NCBI GenBank assembly: GCA_028711875.1
Contig: JAQTRJ010000025.1
Location: 1-12,625, forward strand
Direction of reading: 5' to 3'
Length of the DNA stretch: 12,625 nt
DNA from: a bacterium
GTDB lineage: Bacteria > Electryoneota > RPQS01
Shown here piece by piece: positions 1 to 8,303 of the stretch. The first letter of the stretch is position 1; each line of letters opens with the position of its first letter. The notes under the pieces are model-generated. The model was given only the letters and a program-made list of their open reading frames with translations, was not told where the DNA came from and did not search any database. A program made the position numbers and the translations under genes.

Positions 1-1
1 C

Positions 2-3000
2 GCGCCCGGTCTGACCGTGGGCAAGATTTTCGCCAACGACGGCAACATCGCCTGGACGGAACAGAATCCGGTCATCCTGCAAACGAATCCCAGCGACACG
101 GTGGGAATTCGAACCAGCGACCTGACCCAATCGGGCAACTTTATCCGGGTGACCGTCACCGGCGACGGTCTGGCCGGCACGAAAGACAAGATCTACGCCA
201 ACTGGTTCGAAGTGGATTACGACCGCGACCTGAAGGCGTCCCCTGGAGCCTACTTTAAATTCCCGTTCGATACCACCCGCGGCGACACGTTCTCCTTCGA
301 CATCCGCCAGTTCAACCACCTGCCAGTTGAAGTGTGGAAGCTCGGTCATTCGCGGCTCACCAATTGCGACTCCCGCTGGATCCGCCTCGCCGACGAAGGC
401 GCGTCCTATCACACCCGCTTCCAACTGATTACCGATCAGGCTTACGAGATTCTGGCCTTTGACCAGAATTATCCGAAACCGCCCAAGGCCATCGTCCCCG
501 AATACGGCACCCGCGATCTGCGCCATCTGACCGGCGCGGAATATCTCATCATCTATCACGACAGTTTCGCCGACGAACCGGCGCTCCGCTCGCTCGACAG
601 CCTGCGGCGCGTCACGTTCAACGGTTTGGTGGATACCTTCCGCGTTTCCGAAGTCTACGACCAATTTTCCGACGGCATCGTCAATCCCGAAGCGATCCAG
701 CGGTTTCTGAAATACGCCTACGAAAATTGGCCGGTGCGGCCGACGCACGTCTGTTTGATCGGCGACGGCCTGCTCAACAACCGCTCCACTTACTACGCCG
801 CGGGCTACATGATTCCCAGCTTCTACGTCCCCACCTATTCCTATGGCCTGTCCTCCGCCGAAGTCCTGTTCGGCTGCGTGTCCGGCGTACCTTCGGACCT
901 GCTGCCCGACATTGCCGTGGGGCGGATCTCCTGCCGCAGCGCCGCCGAACTCGATGTGTACGTGGAAAAACTCCTGCGCTATGAGAATCCGGCGCTCACT
1001 GATTATTCCTCGCCGTTCCATAGCCGGTTTCTGTTCGTCAACGATAAAAGGGACGCCACCTTCAATTTCGACCGGGAATTTTCCGAACCGGCCATTAAGC
1101 TTCTGCCCGACTACTGCAACGTCTCGCGGGTTTATCTGGACAGCCTCCCCGCCGGGCAGGGCCGCACGACTCTGCGCAACGCCTTCCGCGACGGCTCGGT
1201 GGTAATCAATTACAACGGACACGGCGGCGGCGGTCAGTGGAGCGGAACCACCCTTATGGACGTGCCGACCGTCGCGCTGCTCAACAACGGCCACGCCTAT
1301 CCCTTCATCACCAACTTCACCTGCTACGTGGGATCGTTCGACGCCAACGAGCAGGGCGAAGTGCTGGGGGAAGCCTTCCTGTTCAGCCGCAACAGCCGGC
1401 TCGATCCGGTCGGTGGCATCGGCGTGTACAGCACCGTCAGCGTCGGCTGGGCGCGCAACGGCGCGCTCATGCAGACCAAACTGTTCGATTTCCTCGCCGA
1501 TCTCCCGCCGCTGACTCTCGGCGAAATCGTTCAGTTCAATAAAATTCGCTATTGGGGACAGCAGCAGTATCCTTACATTGATGATCCCCGCTTCTCGATG
1601 ATGATGAACATGACCCTGCTCGGAGACCCCGGCGTGAAGCTGGCGCTGCCCCAGCAGGTCTGGTCGGACGTGCAGCTTGACACCAACGTCGCCCACTCCG
1701 CCGACACCTTGTACATCAGCGGCACGCTGCCCTGGGACCCGCAAGGCAATGTCACCAATCTCTATGTCCTGCCTTACAACGGCGATTTCCGCACCTACGA
1801 AACCTCGTTCTATTATACGGATCGCTCGAAAACTCCGGCCTTCAATACCTCGTTGATTTTACCCGAAATCGTGCGCACGCGGACGTTCGATTCCGTACTC
1901 GTCCCGGTCGGGCCGCTGCCCAACCGTCAGTTTATCTCCCCGATGGGAACCGTCGTGGTTTACGCCGCGTTTCCGGGAACCGACGAACTCGCGCCGCGCG
2001 ACGCGGTCGCTTCGATTCCCATCTATCACGCCGACAGCCTCGGCGATCTGCGGGTTTTCGAACTGGAAATTCTCCCGAACGGCTTCATCCCCGACGATTC
2101 GGTCTTTCGCATCGAGGCCGGACTGACGCACCGTCAGGGCATCCAGTCGGCGCGGCTGCGCGGCGTGTTCCGTCCCGCGCAGGGACCGGTGGAACTCGAC
2201 ACGGTCAGTCTGTCGCTGACGTCCGAGGGACGCTGGCAAACTCCCGATCTGGGTCCCCATCGCGTGTTCGGCGGACGCTATCAGATGCAGATTTTCGCCC
2301 GTCCCTTCGGCGAAGAGGACGAAGTCTCCACGCCCGAACAAACCCTGACCATCGAGAAACGTCCCGACTATTCCATCTCCTCGTCTTCGATCAATCCGCC
2401 GCGGCTGTATCCCGGTGACGTTCCCGAATACTCCGTGATGCTGACGAACTCGGCCGGCGAAGCCACCGAACACCACGACGGAATTCTGCTCCGCCTGACC
2501 GGCGTGCACGATACCACCTACTACGATTCGACCCTCGGCCGCACGGTGACGATGCCCGCCGACTCCTTCGTCAGCGATCTCGCCGTCCCAAATCCGTGGC
2601 AGATGCCGCCGCTGTTCGAGGCGCGCGTTTCCGCGCCGTTCCGCGCCGGGTCGTACCGCGTCACGCTGATGCTCGATCCTGACAGTCTCATCACCGAGAC
2701 CAACGAGACCAACAACCGCTATCAAACGACGCTGACGGCTCCGAATATTTTCCCGGCCGATAATCTGGTGGGAACCTATCTGCCGCGTCTCGCGCCGCCG
2801 GCCGGCGCGCCGCACGTCTTCTGGAAATCGAACACCGCCGACACCGTGTGGCTGCGGATGCTGCCCGGATTTCTGCCGGCCAGTCCGACCTCGCTCATCT
2901 ACACCTCCGATTCGCTCTCGACCGCCGAGGCGACGCCGCTCGCGGCGATCGGCCTGTATCCCGTCGCCGCCGGGCAATCGGTCCCCACGTTCCGCGTCAC

Positions 3001-3901
3001 GCTGGCCGACACCTCCGAGCTGCTCGCCGGAGACGGCGTGGTGCGCATTTCGAAAACGTTCAGCGACCTCGCGGATTCCATCGGCGTGGCCGGTCTCGCC
3101 CTGTTCATGAAACGTTCCGACTCCGACGCGTGGCTGCGGCTGCGCGATCAAACCGTCGAGTCCATGCGCCGCGACACGACTTACCCGCCCGGCGGCGGCA
3201 TTCAAATCCGCTGGCGCGGCCGCCTGAGCGGCGAAGCCCCCGGCCTCGGCACGTTCGCCGTCTTCCGCTATGCCGACGCACGCGGCCCGGACATCACCAT
3301 CTCCGCTGAAGGCGTGCGCTTCACCCCCCATTCCATTCTGCCGCGGCAGCCGGAAATCTATGTCCTGCTCTCCGATCTCAGCGGCATTGACCGCTCGCCC
3401 GGCCGCTTCTTCCTCGTCCTCGACAACGACACCGTTCCCGAAGCCGAGATCGGCTGGTCCGACTCGTCCGGCTGGGGCGGCTCCATGAACGCGGTCTTCC
3501 GACCGCGGCTCGAACCGGGATCGCATGTCCTGCGCGTCCGAGCCACGGACACCATGGGCAATCCCGACAGCCTCACCACCGACTTCGAAGTCCGCGGGAC
3601 CTTCGGCATCGAATGGGCCATCAATTATCCCAATCCGTTCCAGAAAAGCACGGTAATCTCGTACGCGCTTACCGATATCACCGACGATTTCGTCGAGGTG
3701 AAAATCTACACCGTGTCCGGCCGCCAGATCAAAACGCTGCGGGAGGGCACTCGCGCCGTGGCCAATTATCGCGAAATCACCTGGGACGGCACCGACATGC
3801 ATGGCGGCGAAGTGGCCAACGGCGTGTACTTTGCCAAGATCAAGGCCAAGCAGGGTAATCAGGAAGTGGAAAAGATCGTCAAGCTGGCGAAAGTCCGATG
3901 A
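2..3901 (+). CDS. porU: PorU-like C25 (gingipain-family) cysteine peptidase with T9SS C-terminal domain, 5'-partial
   Basis: The reading frame is open to the left edge of the window, so the true start and signal peptide are missing. The in-frame GTG at 17 has no Shine-Dalgarno sequence and is only used here for numbering (1294 residues). Residues about 170-545 form a peptidase C25 domain. It shows the EYLII opening strand, the CLIGDG strand, a catalytic His402 in NYNGHGGGG and a catalytic Cys436 in TNFTCYVGSFD; the 34-residue spacing is close to that of gingipains. Residues about 782-911 resemble a CARDB domain (ending TETNETNNRY). Residues about 1197-1294 are a FlgD-like/T9SS domain beginning INYPNPF. 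In Bacteroidota, PorU is the surface sortase that cleaves cargo C-terminal signals, and it keeps its own. The PorV-like gene directly downstream, overlapping by 4 bases, supports PorU. The alternative is an ordinary secreted C25 protease. C25 assignment is firm; the PorU role is inferred. Confidence 0.8.
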   Translation, partial: APGLTVGKIFANDGNIAWTEQNPVILQTNPSDTVGIRTSDLTQSGNFIRVTVTGDGLAGTKDKIYANWFEVDYDRDLKASPGAYFKFPFDTTRGDTFSFDIRQFNHLPVEVWKLGHSRLTNCDSRWIRLADEGASYHTRFQLITDQAYEILAFDQNYPKPPKAIVPEYGTRDLRHLTGAEYLIIYHDSFADEPALRSLDSLRRVTFNGLVDTFRVSEVYDQFSDGIVNPEAIQRFLKYAYENWPVRPTHVCLIGDGLLNNRSTYYAAGYMIPSFYVPTYSYGLSSAEVLFGCVSGVPSDLLPDIAVGRISCRSAAELDVYVEKLLRYENPALTDYSSPFHSRFLFVNDKRDATFNFDREFSEPAIKLLPDYCNVSRVYLDSLPAGQGRTTLRNAFRDGSVVINYNGHGGGGQWSGTTLMDVPTVALLNNGHAYPFITNFTCYVGSFDANEQGEVLGEAFLFSRNSRLDPVGGIGVYSTVSVGWARNGALMQTKLFDFLADLPPLTLGEIVQFNKIRYWGQQQYPYIDDPRFSMMMNMTLLGDPGVKLALPQQVWSDVQLDTNVAHSADTLYISGTLPWDPQGNVTNLYVLPYNGDFRTYETSFYYTDRSKTPAFNTSLILPEIVRTRTFDSVLVPVGPLPNRQFISPMGTVVVYAAFPGTDELAPRDAVASIPIYHADSLGDLRVFELEILPNGFIPDDSVFRIEAGLTHRQGIQSARLRGVFRPAQGPVELDTVSLSLTSEGRWQTPDLGPHRVFGGRYQMQIFARPFGEEDEVSTPEQTLTIEKRPDYSISSSSINPPRLYPGDVPEYSVMLTNSAGEATEHHDGILLRLTGVHDTTYYDSTLGRTVTMPADSFVSDLAVPNPWQMPPLFEARVSAPFRAGSYRVTLMLDPDSLITETNETNNRYQTTLTAPNIFPADNLVGTYLPRLAPPAGAPHVFWKSNTADTVWLRMLPGFLPASPTSLIYTSDSLSTAEATPLAAIGLYPVAAGQSVPTFRVTLADTSELLAGDGVVRISKTFSDLADSIGVAGLALFMKRSDSDAWLRLRDQTVESMRRDTTYPPGGGIQIRWRGRLSGEAPGLGTFAVFRYADARGPDITISAEGVRFTPHSILPRQPEIYVLLSDLSGIDRSPGRFFLVLDNDTVPEAEIGWSDSSGWGGSMNAVFRPRLEPGSHVLRVRATDTMGNPDSLTTDFEVRGTFGIEWAINYPNPFQKSTVISYALTDITDDFVEVKIYTVSGRQIKTLREGTRAVANYREITWDGTDMHGGEVANGVYFAKIKAKQGNQEVEKIVKLAKVR

Positions 3902-5010
3902 TACCTTCACGAGCAACACCCCGAGCCGGGTTCAACGCTCGACTCACCGTGCGAACGGGAACCTGCTCCGCGCGCAACCCGGCCGGGACTTCGCGTCGTC
4001 TGCTTTTCCTGACTCTCGCACTGATCGCGCTCGGCGCGCTCCCCGTCCACGCCGCTAAATACGCCGGCGAATTTCTCGACATCGGCGTCGGCGCGCGCGC
4101 CGTCGGTCTGGGCGGCGCCATGGCCGCGCACGCCCAAAGCGGACTCGATTTCTACTGGAACCCCGCCGCCATCGGCTACGTCGGCAGCCTCGAGGCGCAG
4201 GGCATGTACGCCGATTTGTGGGATGGACTGGCCAACTATTCTGTAGCCGGTCTGACCCTGCCCGCCAGCGGCGCGGTGCTGGGCGTGAATTACATCCGCC
4301 TGTCCGTGCCCGACATTCAGGAACATCCCAACTACGCCGACGCGCGCAATCGCGTCATTGACGGCGACACGCTTTCCATTCAGGAATATCTGCTCGCCAC
4401 CGGCGCCAATCCGCGCGGCTTGTTCAGCGACAACGAGTCCGCCCTGTTCCTCACCTTCTCCAAGCTGAACCGCATCACCCTCGATTTCGGCTGGGCCTAC
4501 TTTCAGATCCCGCTCGAAATCCCCGTCGGCGCCAGCGTGAAATTCATCAACCAGAGTCTGGCCGGTGCCTCCGGCTCGGGGGTCGGCGCCGATTTCGGCA
4601 TGCAAATCCGCACCGGAATGCAAGACCTGATCGCCGAGCGCTGGAAGGCCACTCTCGCCTGGGGATTCAACTATCAGGACGCCACCCGCACCGCCGTGGA
4701 TTGGGGCGAAAACAACCAAGACGCCATTCCCCCGAATTTCCGGCACGGCTTCGCGTTCATTCAGAAACTGCCGGGCAAGGCGAGCCGCTTTCTGGTCAGC
4801 TGGGACACTGAAGACCGCTGGAAACGCACGCATCACTTCGGCGCTGAATACCAGTTGGAAGGCGTGCTGGCGCTGCGCGGCGGACTGTGGGACGACGAAT
4901 GGACGGCCGGAGCCGGGTTGTCCATCTGGCGGGCGACTGTGGACTACGCCTATCTCGCCCGCGAGCTGGGAAACACTCACCGGGTCAGTTTGTCCCTCCG
5001 GCTTCGCTAA
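3898..5010 (+). CDS. porV: PorV/PorQ-family outer-membrane beta-barrel protein (T9SS PorV-like)
   Basis: The 370-residue product belongs to the PorV/PorQ (UPF0164-like) family. The diagnostic segment is FLDIGVGARAVGLGGAM followed by LDFYWNPAAIGYV (residues 59-93), just after a signal peptide with core LLFLTLALIALGAL and likely cleavage after VHA52. The rest alternates polar and hydrophobic residues as in an outer-membrane barrel, and it ends HRVSLSLRLR, a typical last strand. In Bacteroidota, PorV binds the C-terminal signals of T9SS cargo and delivers them to PorU. The ATG overlaps the upstream stop as ATGA (3898-3901), suggesting translational coupling. The signal peptide then has an unusually long 32-residue polar leader. 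The only nearby in-frame alternative (GTG at 3949) has no ribosome binding site either. PorV is preferred over PorQ because of the neighbour; sequence alone does not separate them. Confidence 0.82.
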   Translation: MIPSRATPRAGFNARLTVRTGTCSARNPAGTSRRLLFLTLALIALGALPVHAAKYAGEFLDIGVGARAVGLGGAMAAHAQSGLDFYWNPAAIGYVGSLEAQGMYADLWDGLANYSVAGLTLPASGAVLGVNYIRLSVPDIQEHPNYADARNRVIDGDTLSIQEYLLATGANPRGLFSDNESALFLTFSKLNRITLDFGWAYFQIPLEIPVGASVKFINQSLAGASGSGVGADFGMQIRTGMQDLIAERWKATLAWGFNYQDATRTAVDWGENNQDAIPPNFRHGFAFIQKLPGKASRFLVSWDTEDRWKRTHHFGAEYQLEGVLALRGGLWDDEWTAGAGLSIWRATVDYAYLARELGNTHRVSLSLRLR

Positions 5011-5014
5011 TCGC

Positions 5015-5019
5015 GAGGG
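5015..5019 (+). promoter_or_regulatory. Ribosome binding site that fixes the lipoprotein start
   Basis: GAGGG lies 7 bases before the ATG at 5027 but only 1 base before the in-frame TTG at 5021. The spacing selects ATG 5027 and removes two residues from the longer reading. The resulting N-terminus (MKHLTLMG) is a normal lipoprotein signal. Confidence 0.6.
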
Positions 5020-5026
5020 CTTGCCG

Positions 5027-5851
5027 ATGAAACACCTCACTCTCATGGGACTGCTGGCCCTGCTGATCCTCGCCGGCTGCGGCAGCGACGAAAGCAGCAC
5101 CGACGATCTCGCGCCCGCCCAGCCGCGCTGGGTGCCGCGCACCGACGACCAGATCTATCCTCAGGCGGGAATCCGCGCCGAGCCGGTGACGAACGAAAAT
5201 CTCTATTGGGTGCGTCTCGAGTGGTACGCCAACAGCGAACCCGACGTGCAGCGTTATCGTATCTGGCGGCTGCAGGAATTCGCTCCTGAAATCCGCCTTC
5301 GCTATCCGATCAAAGACCTGCAGATCGGCGTGGATCTCGATGCCGGACAATCCATCTACAGCTGGGTGGACATCGGCGACTCCACTCTGAACACGCCGCT
5401 CAATATGCTGGCTCCCGATCCCACGTCCGGCAATACCCGCGGTTACTATTGGTGGGTGCAGGCCATTGACGAGTCGGATAATCGCTCCGAACTCTCGGAA
5501 ACTGCCTATTACCGGCTTCTCAATATCCCGTATGATCTGCAGGTCGGACGGCTGGGCGAAAACGTCTATCGTTTGAGTTGGCGCTGTCAGTTCAATCCCG
5601 ACATGCGCCCCTCGTACTACATGATTCGGGTCTATTCGGCGTTCTGGGGACAGGATTCGGTGGTCTGGTACGATCAGGTGCAGCGCTACACGTCCGCCGA
5701 ATTCGTGGACATGGAGTTCGCCGCCAGCAGTCCGCTCGTCACCGACTGCACCTACGTCTGTCAACTCAACGCCATCGCCAATCTGCGCGGCAGTCACGCG
5801 GATTCGCTGTCCGGCTCGGCAGCTGCCACAACCTGTATCTATCGGGATTAG
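5027..5851 (+). CDS. Lipoprotein with two fibronectin-III-like domains
   Basis: The 274-residue product starts with a short lipoprotein signal peptide with lipobox LAGC and lipidated Cys18, followed by a Ser/Asp-rich linker. Two regions resemble fibronectin type III modules: about 55-165 (WVRLEWYANSEPDVQRYRIWR, later YYWWVQAIDESDNRSE) and about 170-274 (PYDLQVGRLGENVYRLSW, later CTYVCQLNAIANLRGS). The second module has two close cysteines (CTYVC) that could form a disulfide. It begins 16 bases after the PorV-like gene and ends 19 bases before the SLBB gene, so it is almost certainly cotranscribed. Such folds usually serve protein or glycan binding, so a role as an accessory of the PorU/PorV-like pair at the outer membrane is an inference. 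No known T9SS lipoprotein (such as PorK or PorW) is recognised in it. Confidence 0.75.
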   Translation: MKHLTLMGLLALLILAGCGSDESSTDDLAPAQPRWVPRTDDQIYPQAGIRAEPVTNENLYWVRLEWYANSEPDVQRYRIWRLQEFAPEIRLRYPIKDLQIGVDLDAGQSIYSWVDIGDSTLNTPLNMLAPDPTSGNTRGYYWWVQAIDESDNRSELSETAYYRLLNIPYDLQVGRLGENVYRLSWRCQFNPDMRPSYYMIRVYSAFWGQDSVVWYDQVQRYTSAEFVDMEFAASSPLVTDCTYVCQLNAIANLRGSHADSLSGSAAATTCIYRD

Positions 5852-5870
5852 CGGTCGTTTTGGAGGACCG

Positions 5871-6410
5871 ATGAACACACCGAGAATTTTCCGCGCCGTC
5901 CTGGTCACGCTCCTGTCGCTTCAGACGGCTCTGATCCTGCCCACGCTGGCTCTGGCTCAGGAGGCGACTCCGCAAGGCATCGTGCGCCAGCATGTGCCCT
6001 CGATCCGGCAGGTGGGCGAAGGCAATCAATATTATCTGGGCGAAGCCAACGAGCTGCTGATGCGGGTCAACATCTGGGGGCGGGTCGAACATCCCGGACA
6101 GTATTACGTTCCCGCGACCACCGATTTGATTACGCTGCTCTCGGCGGCGGGCGGACCGACCGCGCGCTCCCGGATCAGCGACGTCCGCGTGGTCCGCGGC
6201 GATCCGCTTGGACAGGGCGAAGTCATTCAGGTCAACGTCAAACGATTCCTCAAAACCGGCGACCGGCGCTTGATTCCCGATCTCAAGCCCGAGGATACCG
6301 TGATCGTCAGCGCCACCACCTGGCAGCTGGCCACCGAAATTCTGCAGAGCGGCGGCGCGGTCGCGCTGCTGGCCAACGCCTATTTCTTCTTCTTCATCGC
6401 CAAAGAATAA
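5871..6410 (+). CDS. Small exported SLBB-domain protein
   Basis: The 179-residue product has a signal peptide (residues 1-29, likely cleavage ALA29/Q30) and one SLBB (soluble-ligand-binding beta-grasp) domain at about 63-143. Its core reads VNIWGRVEHPGQYYVP, then LITLLSAAGGPT, with a second strand set VIQVNVKRFLKTGD and LKPEDTVIVSA. The end is hydrophobic (GGAVALLANAYFFFFIAKE) and may be a membrane segment. SLBB domains are best known from Wza-type polysaccharide exporters, but the Poly_export domain that precedes SLBB in those proteins is absent and the whole protein is one module long. The ATG has GGAGG 4 bases upstream. It is the last gene before the terminator at 6431. A link to surface polysaccharide or to the PorU/PorV-like pair is likely from context; the exact role is unknown. 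Confidence 0.78.
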   Translation: MNTPRIFRAVLVTLLSLQTALILPTLALAQEATPQGIVRQHVPSIRQVGEGNQYYLGEANELLMRVNIWGRVEHPGQYYVPATTDLITLLSAAGGPTARSRISDVRVVRGDPLGQGEVIQVNVKRFLKTGDRRLIPDLKPEDTVIVSATTWQLATEILQSGGAVALLANAYFFFFIAKE

Positions 6411-6430
6411 CCGAACTCCCGAATGTCATG

Positions 6431-6467
6431 CCGCCGCGCGAGTCGTTCCCGCGCGGCGGTTTTTTTT
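6431..6467 (+). terminator. Strong intrinsic terminator of the porU-porV-lipoprotein-SLBB operon
   Basis: A perfect 10-bp GC-only stem, CCGCCGCGCG (6431-6440) with CGCGCGGCGG (6450-6459), encloses a 9-base loop. Eight T residues follow (6460-6467). It starts 20 bases after the SLBB stop codon and ends the + strand gene run. Confidence 0.93.
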
Positions 6468-6469
6468 CG

Positions 6470-6506
6470 AAAAAAAAACGGGCGTCCCTTCCGCGGAGAC
6501 GCCCGT
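6470..6506 (-). terminator. Intrinsic terminator of the - strand secreted-protein gene
   Basis: On the - strand a perfect 9-bp stem, ACGGGCGTC with GACGCCCGT (6498-6506 and 6478-6486), encloses an 11-base loop. It runs straight into a T tract seen as A residues at 6470-6478 on the + strand. It begins 20 bases after the stop codon of the gene at 6527-8221. It is separated from the + strand terminator by only two bases. Confidence 0.92.
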
Positions 6507-6526
6507 GAAACCTCGCGCGAAACGGC

Positions 6527-8221
6527 CTACTTCATCAGCATCATTTTTCGTGTGATGCTGCCCTCGGGCGACGTCAGCGTGTACAGATACACTCCGCTGG
6601 CGAGCTTCGTACCGTCCATCTCGACCCGGTACGAACCCGGAGCGTGGAATCCGTCGGCCAGCGTCGTCACCGCGCGGCCCAGCAAATCGTAGACGGTCAC
6701 CGTCACCTCTCCGCCCACCGCCACTCCGTAGCGAATTTCCGTGCGCGGATTGAACGGATTCGGATAATTCTGCAACAGGTAATACGCGTCGGGAATCAGC
6801 CCCTCGACCGGATTGCCCGCCGCGCCGCCGTGATGAATGATGAGTGGATTCAACGCGTAGATACAGGTGTCGTTGGCCGCGTCGAAAATCAGCACGAACG
6901 GTCGGTACGTCCGCCCGTCCGGCTGGCCGCTCGTGTTCCAAACCAGCGAGTCCGGCCCGTCAATCTCGGGGCGTGATCCGCCCGGAATCAGCGCTCCCAG
7001 ACAACCGACGGTGTCGTTGTCCGAGTAGAACCAGAGCTGCGCCTCCTCGTCGGGATCGTAGCACTCCCAGCGTAAAATCGCCGTCGTATCGGCATAGAGC
7101 GGCCCGTCCGGCCCCGGCGCGATCCAGACGAAATCCGGCAGATGATTGGGCGGTTCGATGTAGTAGTAGAGCATGCCGACGTTGTTCGTTTCGTCGGTCT
7201 CATCCACTTCGTCCAGCGTGTCCAGCACGAACCGAACAAGATGGCTGTCCGGAGTACTCATCACCCACGGCGAGGTATAGAACGTGTGGCTCTCGCCCGG
7301 CCCGACGTCCGTCATCACCGTGTCGAGAATCACCGTGTCGTCGAGCGTGCCGGTAATGCGAAACGGCGGATACACGCCGCTGCCGCCCGAACAGGTGGAC
7401 CAGTCGAAGGTGGCGAATACCGTGCTGTCGAGACGGGGAAACAGCACGTCCGAGCTGTCCAGATTATGCAGCGTGACCGCTCCCTTGCGCAGATCCACGC
7501 CGCCGTCGTCCCACATCACCGTGATGTTGTCAATGAACGCGCCCAGGTCCACCACCGAGTTGCCGTTCGCCTGAAATCTCCAGAAAATATACACGGTGGA
7601 TTGTCCGAGCATCGAAACCCAGTTGCCGCTGCCCAAGTTGCGCAGACTGTCCAGATTCATCGTGCGCGATTCCCAGTCGGACAGCATGATTCCCGAATAA
7701 CTCCCCGCAACGTTCATCGTGGACGCGCTCGTTAAATTGTAGGTCGTGGCCGCGCCCCAGTAGAGCGAATCGCCGTTCGCTTCGCTGCGGTTGTAGAAAT
7801 AAAAATTGACCGCCGCCGCTTCCGCCTGCGCCAGGCTGATCGGCCCCCACACCACGTACGTGTTCAAACCCGCCACATAGTTGTCGAATTCCGGATCGTT
7901 GGACGCTGGACAGCCCATGCACCAGAGCGCCTGCTGATCGTCCGCGCACATGTGCAGATCGAAATAGTCGAGCTGAAAGCCCCAGCGATTGCCGGACGTC
8001 GGCGAATGCCGCCAGGAGCGGGACGTGAACCGCGGACTAATGAATGGCCAACCGCCGTTGCACGTTGGCAGCGGCGCTTGATCGAAGCACTCGATCAATT
8101 CGCTTCTCCAGCAGGCCTGAGCCGTTGGCCCCGTCGGCAGCGCCAACAGGCCGATCACCATCGCCGCCAATCCGAATAGCGGCAGCGCTCCATCGCGGAG
8201 GATTCGTCTGAGCATCACCAT
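6527..8221 (-). CDS. Secreted multidomain protein with CARDB-like region and T9SS type A sorting domain
   Basis: The 564-residue product has a signal peptide (core LFGLAAMVIGLLALP, cleavage near AQA36). Residues about 37-235 form an unrecognised region with six cysteines (37, 45, 54, 92, 101, 104, including a CMGC pair), perhaps a beta-sandwich/jelly-roll carbohydrate- or protein-binding fold. Residues about 238-357 resemble CARDB (ending DEVDETDETNNVGMLYYY), about 364-460 look like a further beta-sandwich, and about 480-564 are a T9SS type A domain (YLLQNYPNPFNPRTEIRY, later LASGVYLYTL, ending RKMMLMK). It is therefore a presumed T9SS cargo anchored at or released from the surface. The first ATG is chosen because GGGAGGG (8231-8237) lies 9 bases upstream of it. 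No catalytic motif is seen, so an adhesin or binding role is possible but unproven. It converges on the porU-like operon. Confidence 0.82.
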   Translation of the reverse strand: MVMLRRILRDGALPLFGLAAMVIGLLALPTGPTAQACWRSELIECFDQAPLPTCNGGWPFISPRFTSRSWRHSPTSGNRWGFQLDYFDLHMCADDQQALWCMGCPASNDPEFDNYVAGLNTYVVWGPISLAQAEAAAVNFYFYNRSEANGDSLYWGAATTYNLTSASTMNVAGSYSGIMLSDWESRTMNLDSLRNLGSGNWVSMLGQSTVYIFWRFQANGNSVVDLGAFIDNITVMWDDGGVDLRKGAVTLHNLDSSDVLFPRLDSTVFATFDWSTCSGGSGVYPPFRITGTLDDTVILDTVMTDVGPGESHTFYTSPWVMSTPDSHLVRFVLDTLDEVDETDETNNVGMLYYYIEPPNHLPDFVWIAPGPDGPLYADTTAILRWECYDPDEEAQLWFYSDNDTVGCLGALIPGGSRPEIDGPDSLVWNTSGQPDGRTYRPFVLIFDAANDTCIYALNPLIIHHGGAAGNPVEGLIPDAYYLLQNYPNPFNPRTEIRYGVAVGGEVTVTVYDLLGRAVTTLADGFHAPGSYRVEMDGTKLASGVYLYTLTSPEGSITRKMMLMK

Positions 8222-8303
8222 CTCGGCAGCCCCTCCCTGAAATCATAGAAACCATCCCGCGCTTCCCGGCGGGTCAAGGCACCCGTGAACAAGAGTCACC
8301 GGC

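Noticed and set aside
17..19. GTG as the true start of the porU-like gene
   Set aside because: No ribosome binding site or signal peptide is present, the frame is open to the window edge, and an exported C25 protein must have an upstream signal.
1859..3919. 686-codon open frame antisense to the porU-like gene
   Set aside because: It lies wholly opposite a clearly coding C25 peptidase frame, is rich in Arg/Gly/Ala as expected from mirrored GC-rich codons, and has no recognisable domain.
5021..5026. TTG start two codons upstream of the lipoprotein ATG
   Set aside because: It leaves only one base between the GAGGG ribosome binding site and the start codon, whereas the ATG has a normal 7-base spacing.
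3907..5142. 411-codon open frame antisense to the PorV-like gene
   Set aside because: Shadow of high third-position G+C in the PorV-like frame; composition is unlike a real protein and no ribosome binding site or domain is seen.
8242..8277. Possible promoter (TTGACC and TATGAT) before the 6527-8221 gene
   Set aside because: The two hexamers are separated by 24 bases, too far for a standard pair, and the 17-base position has only a poor -10 match.
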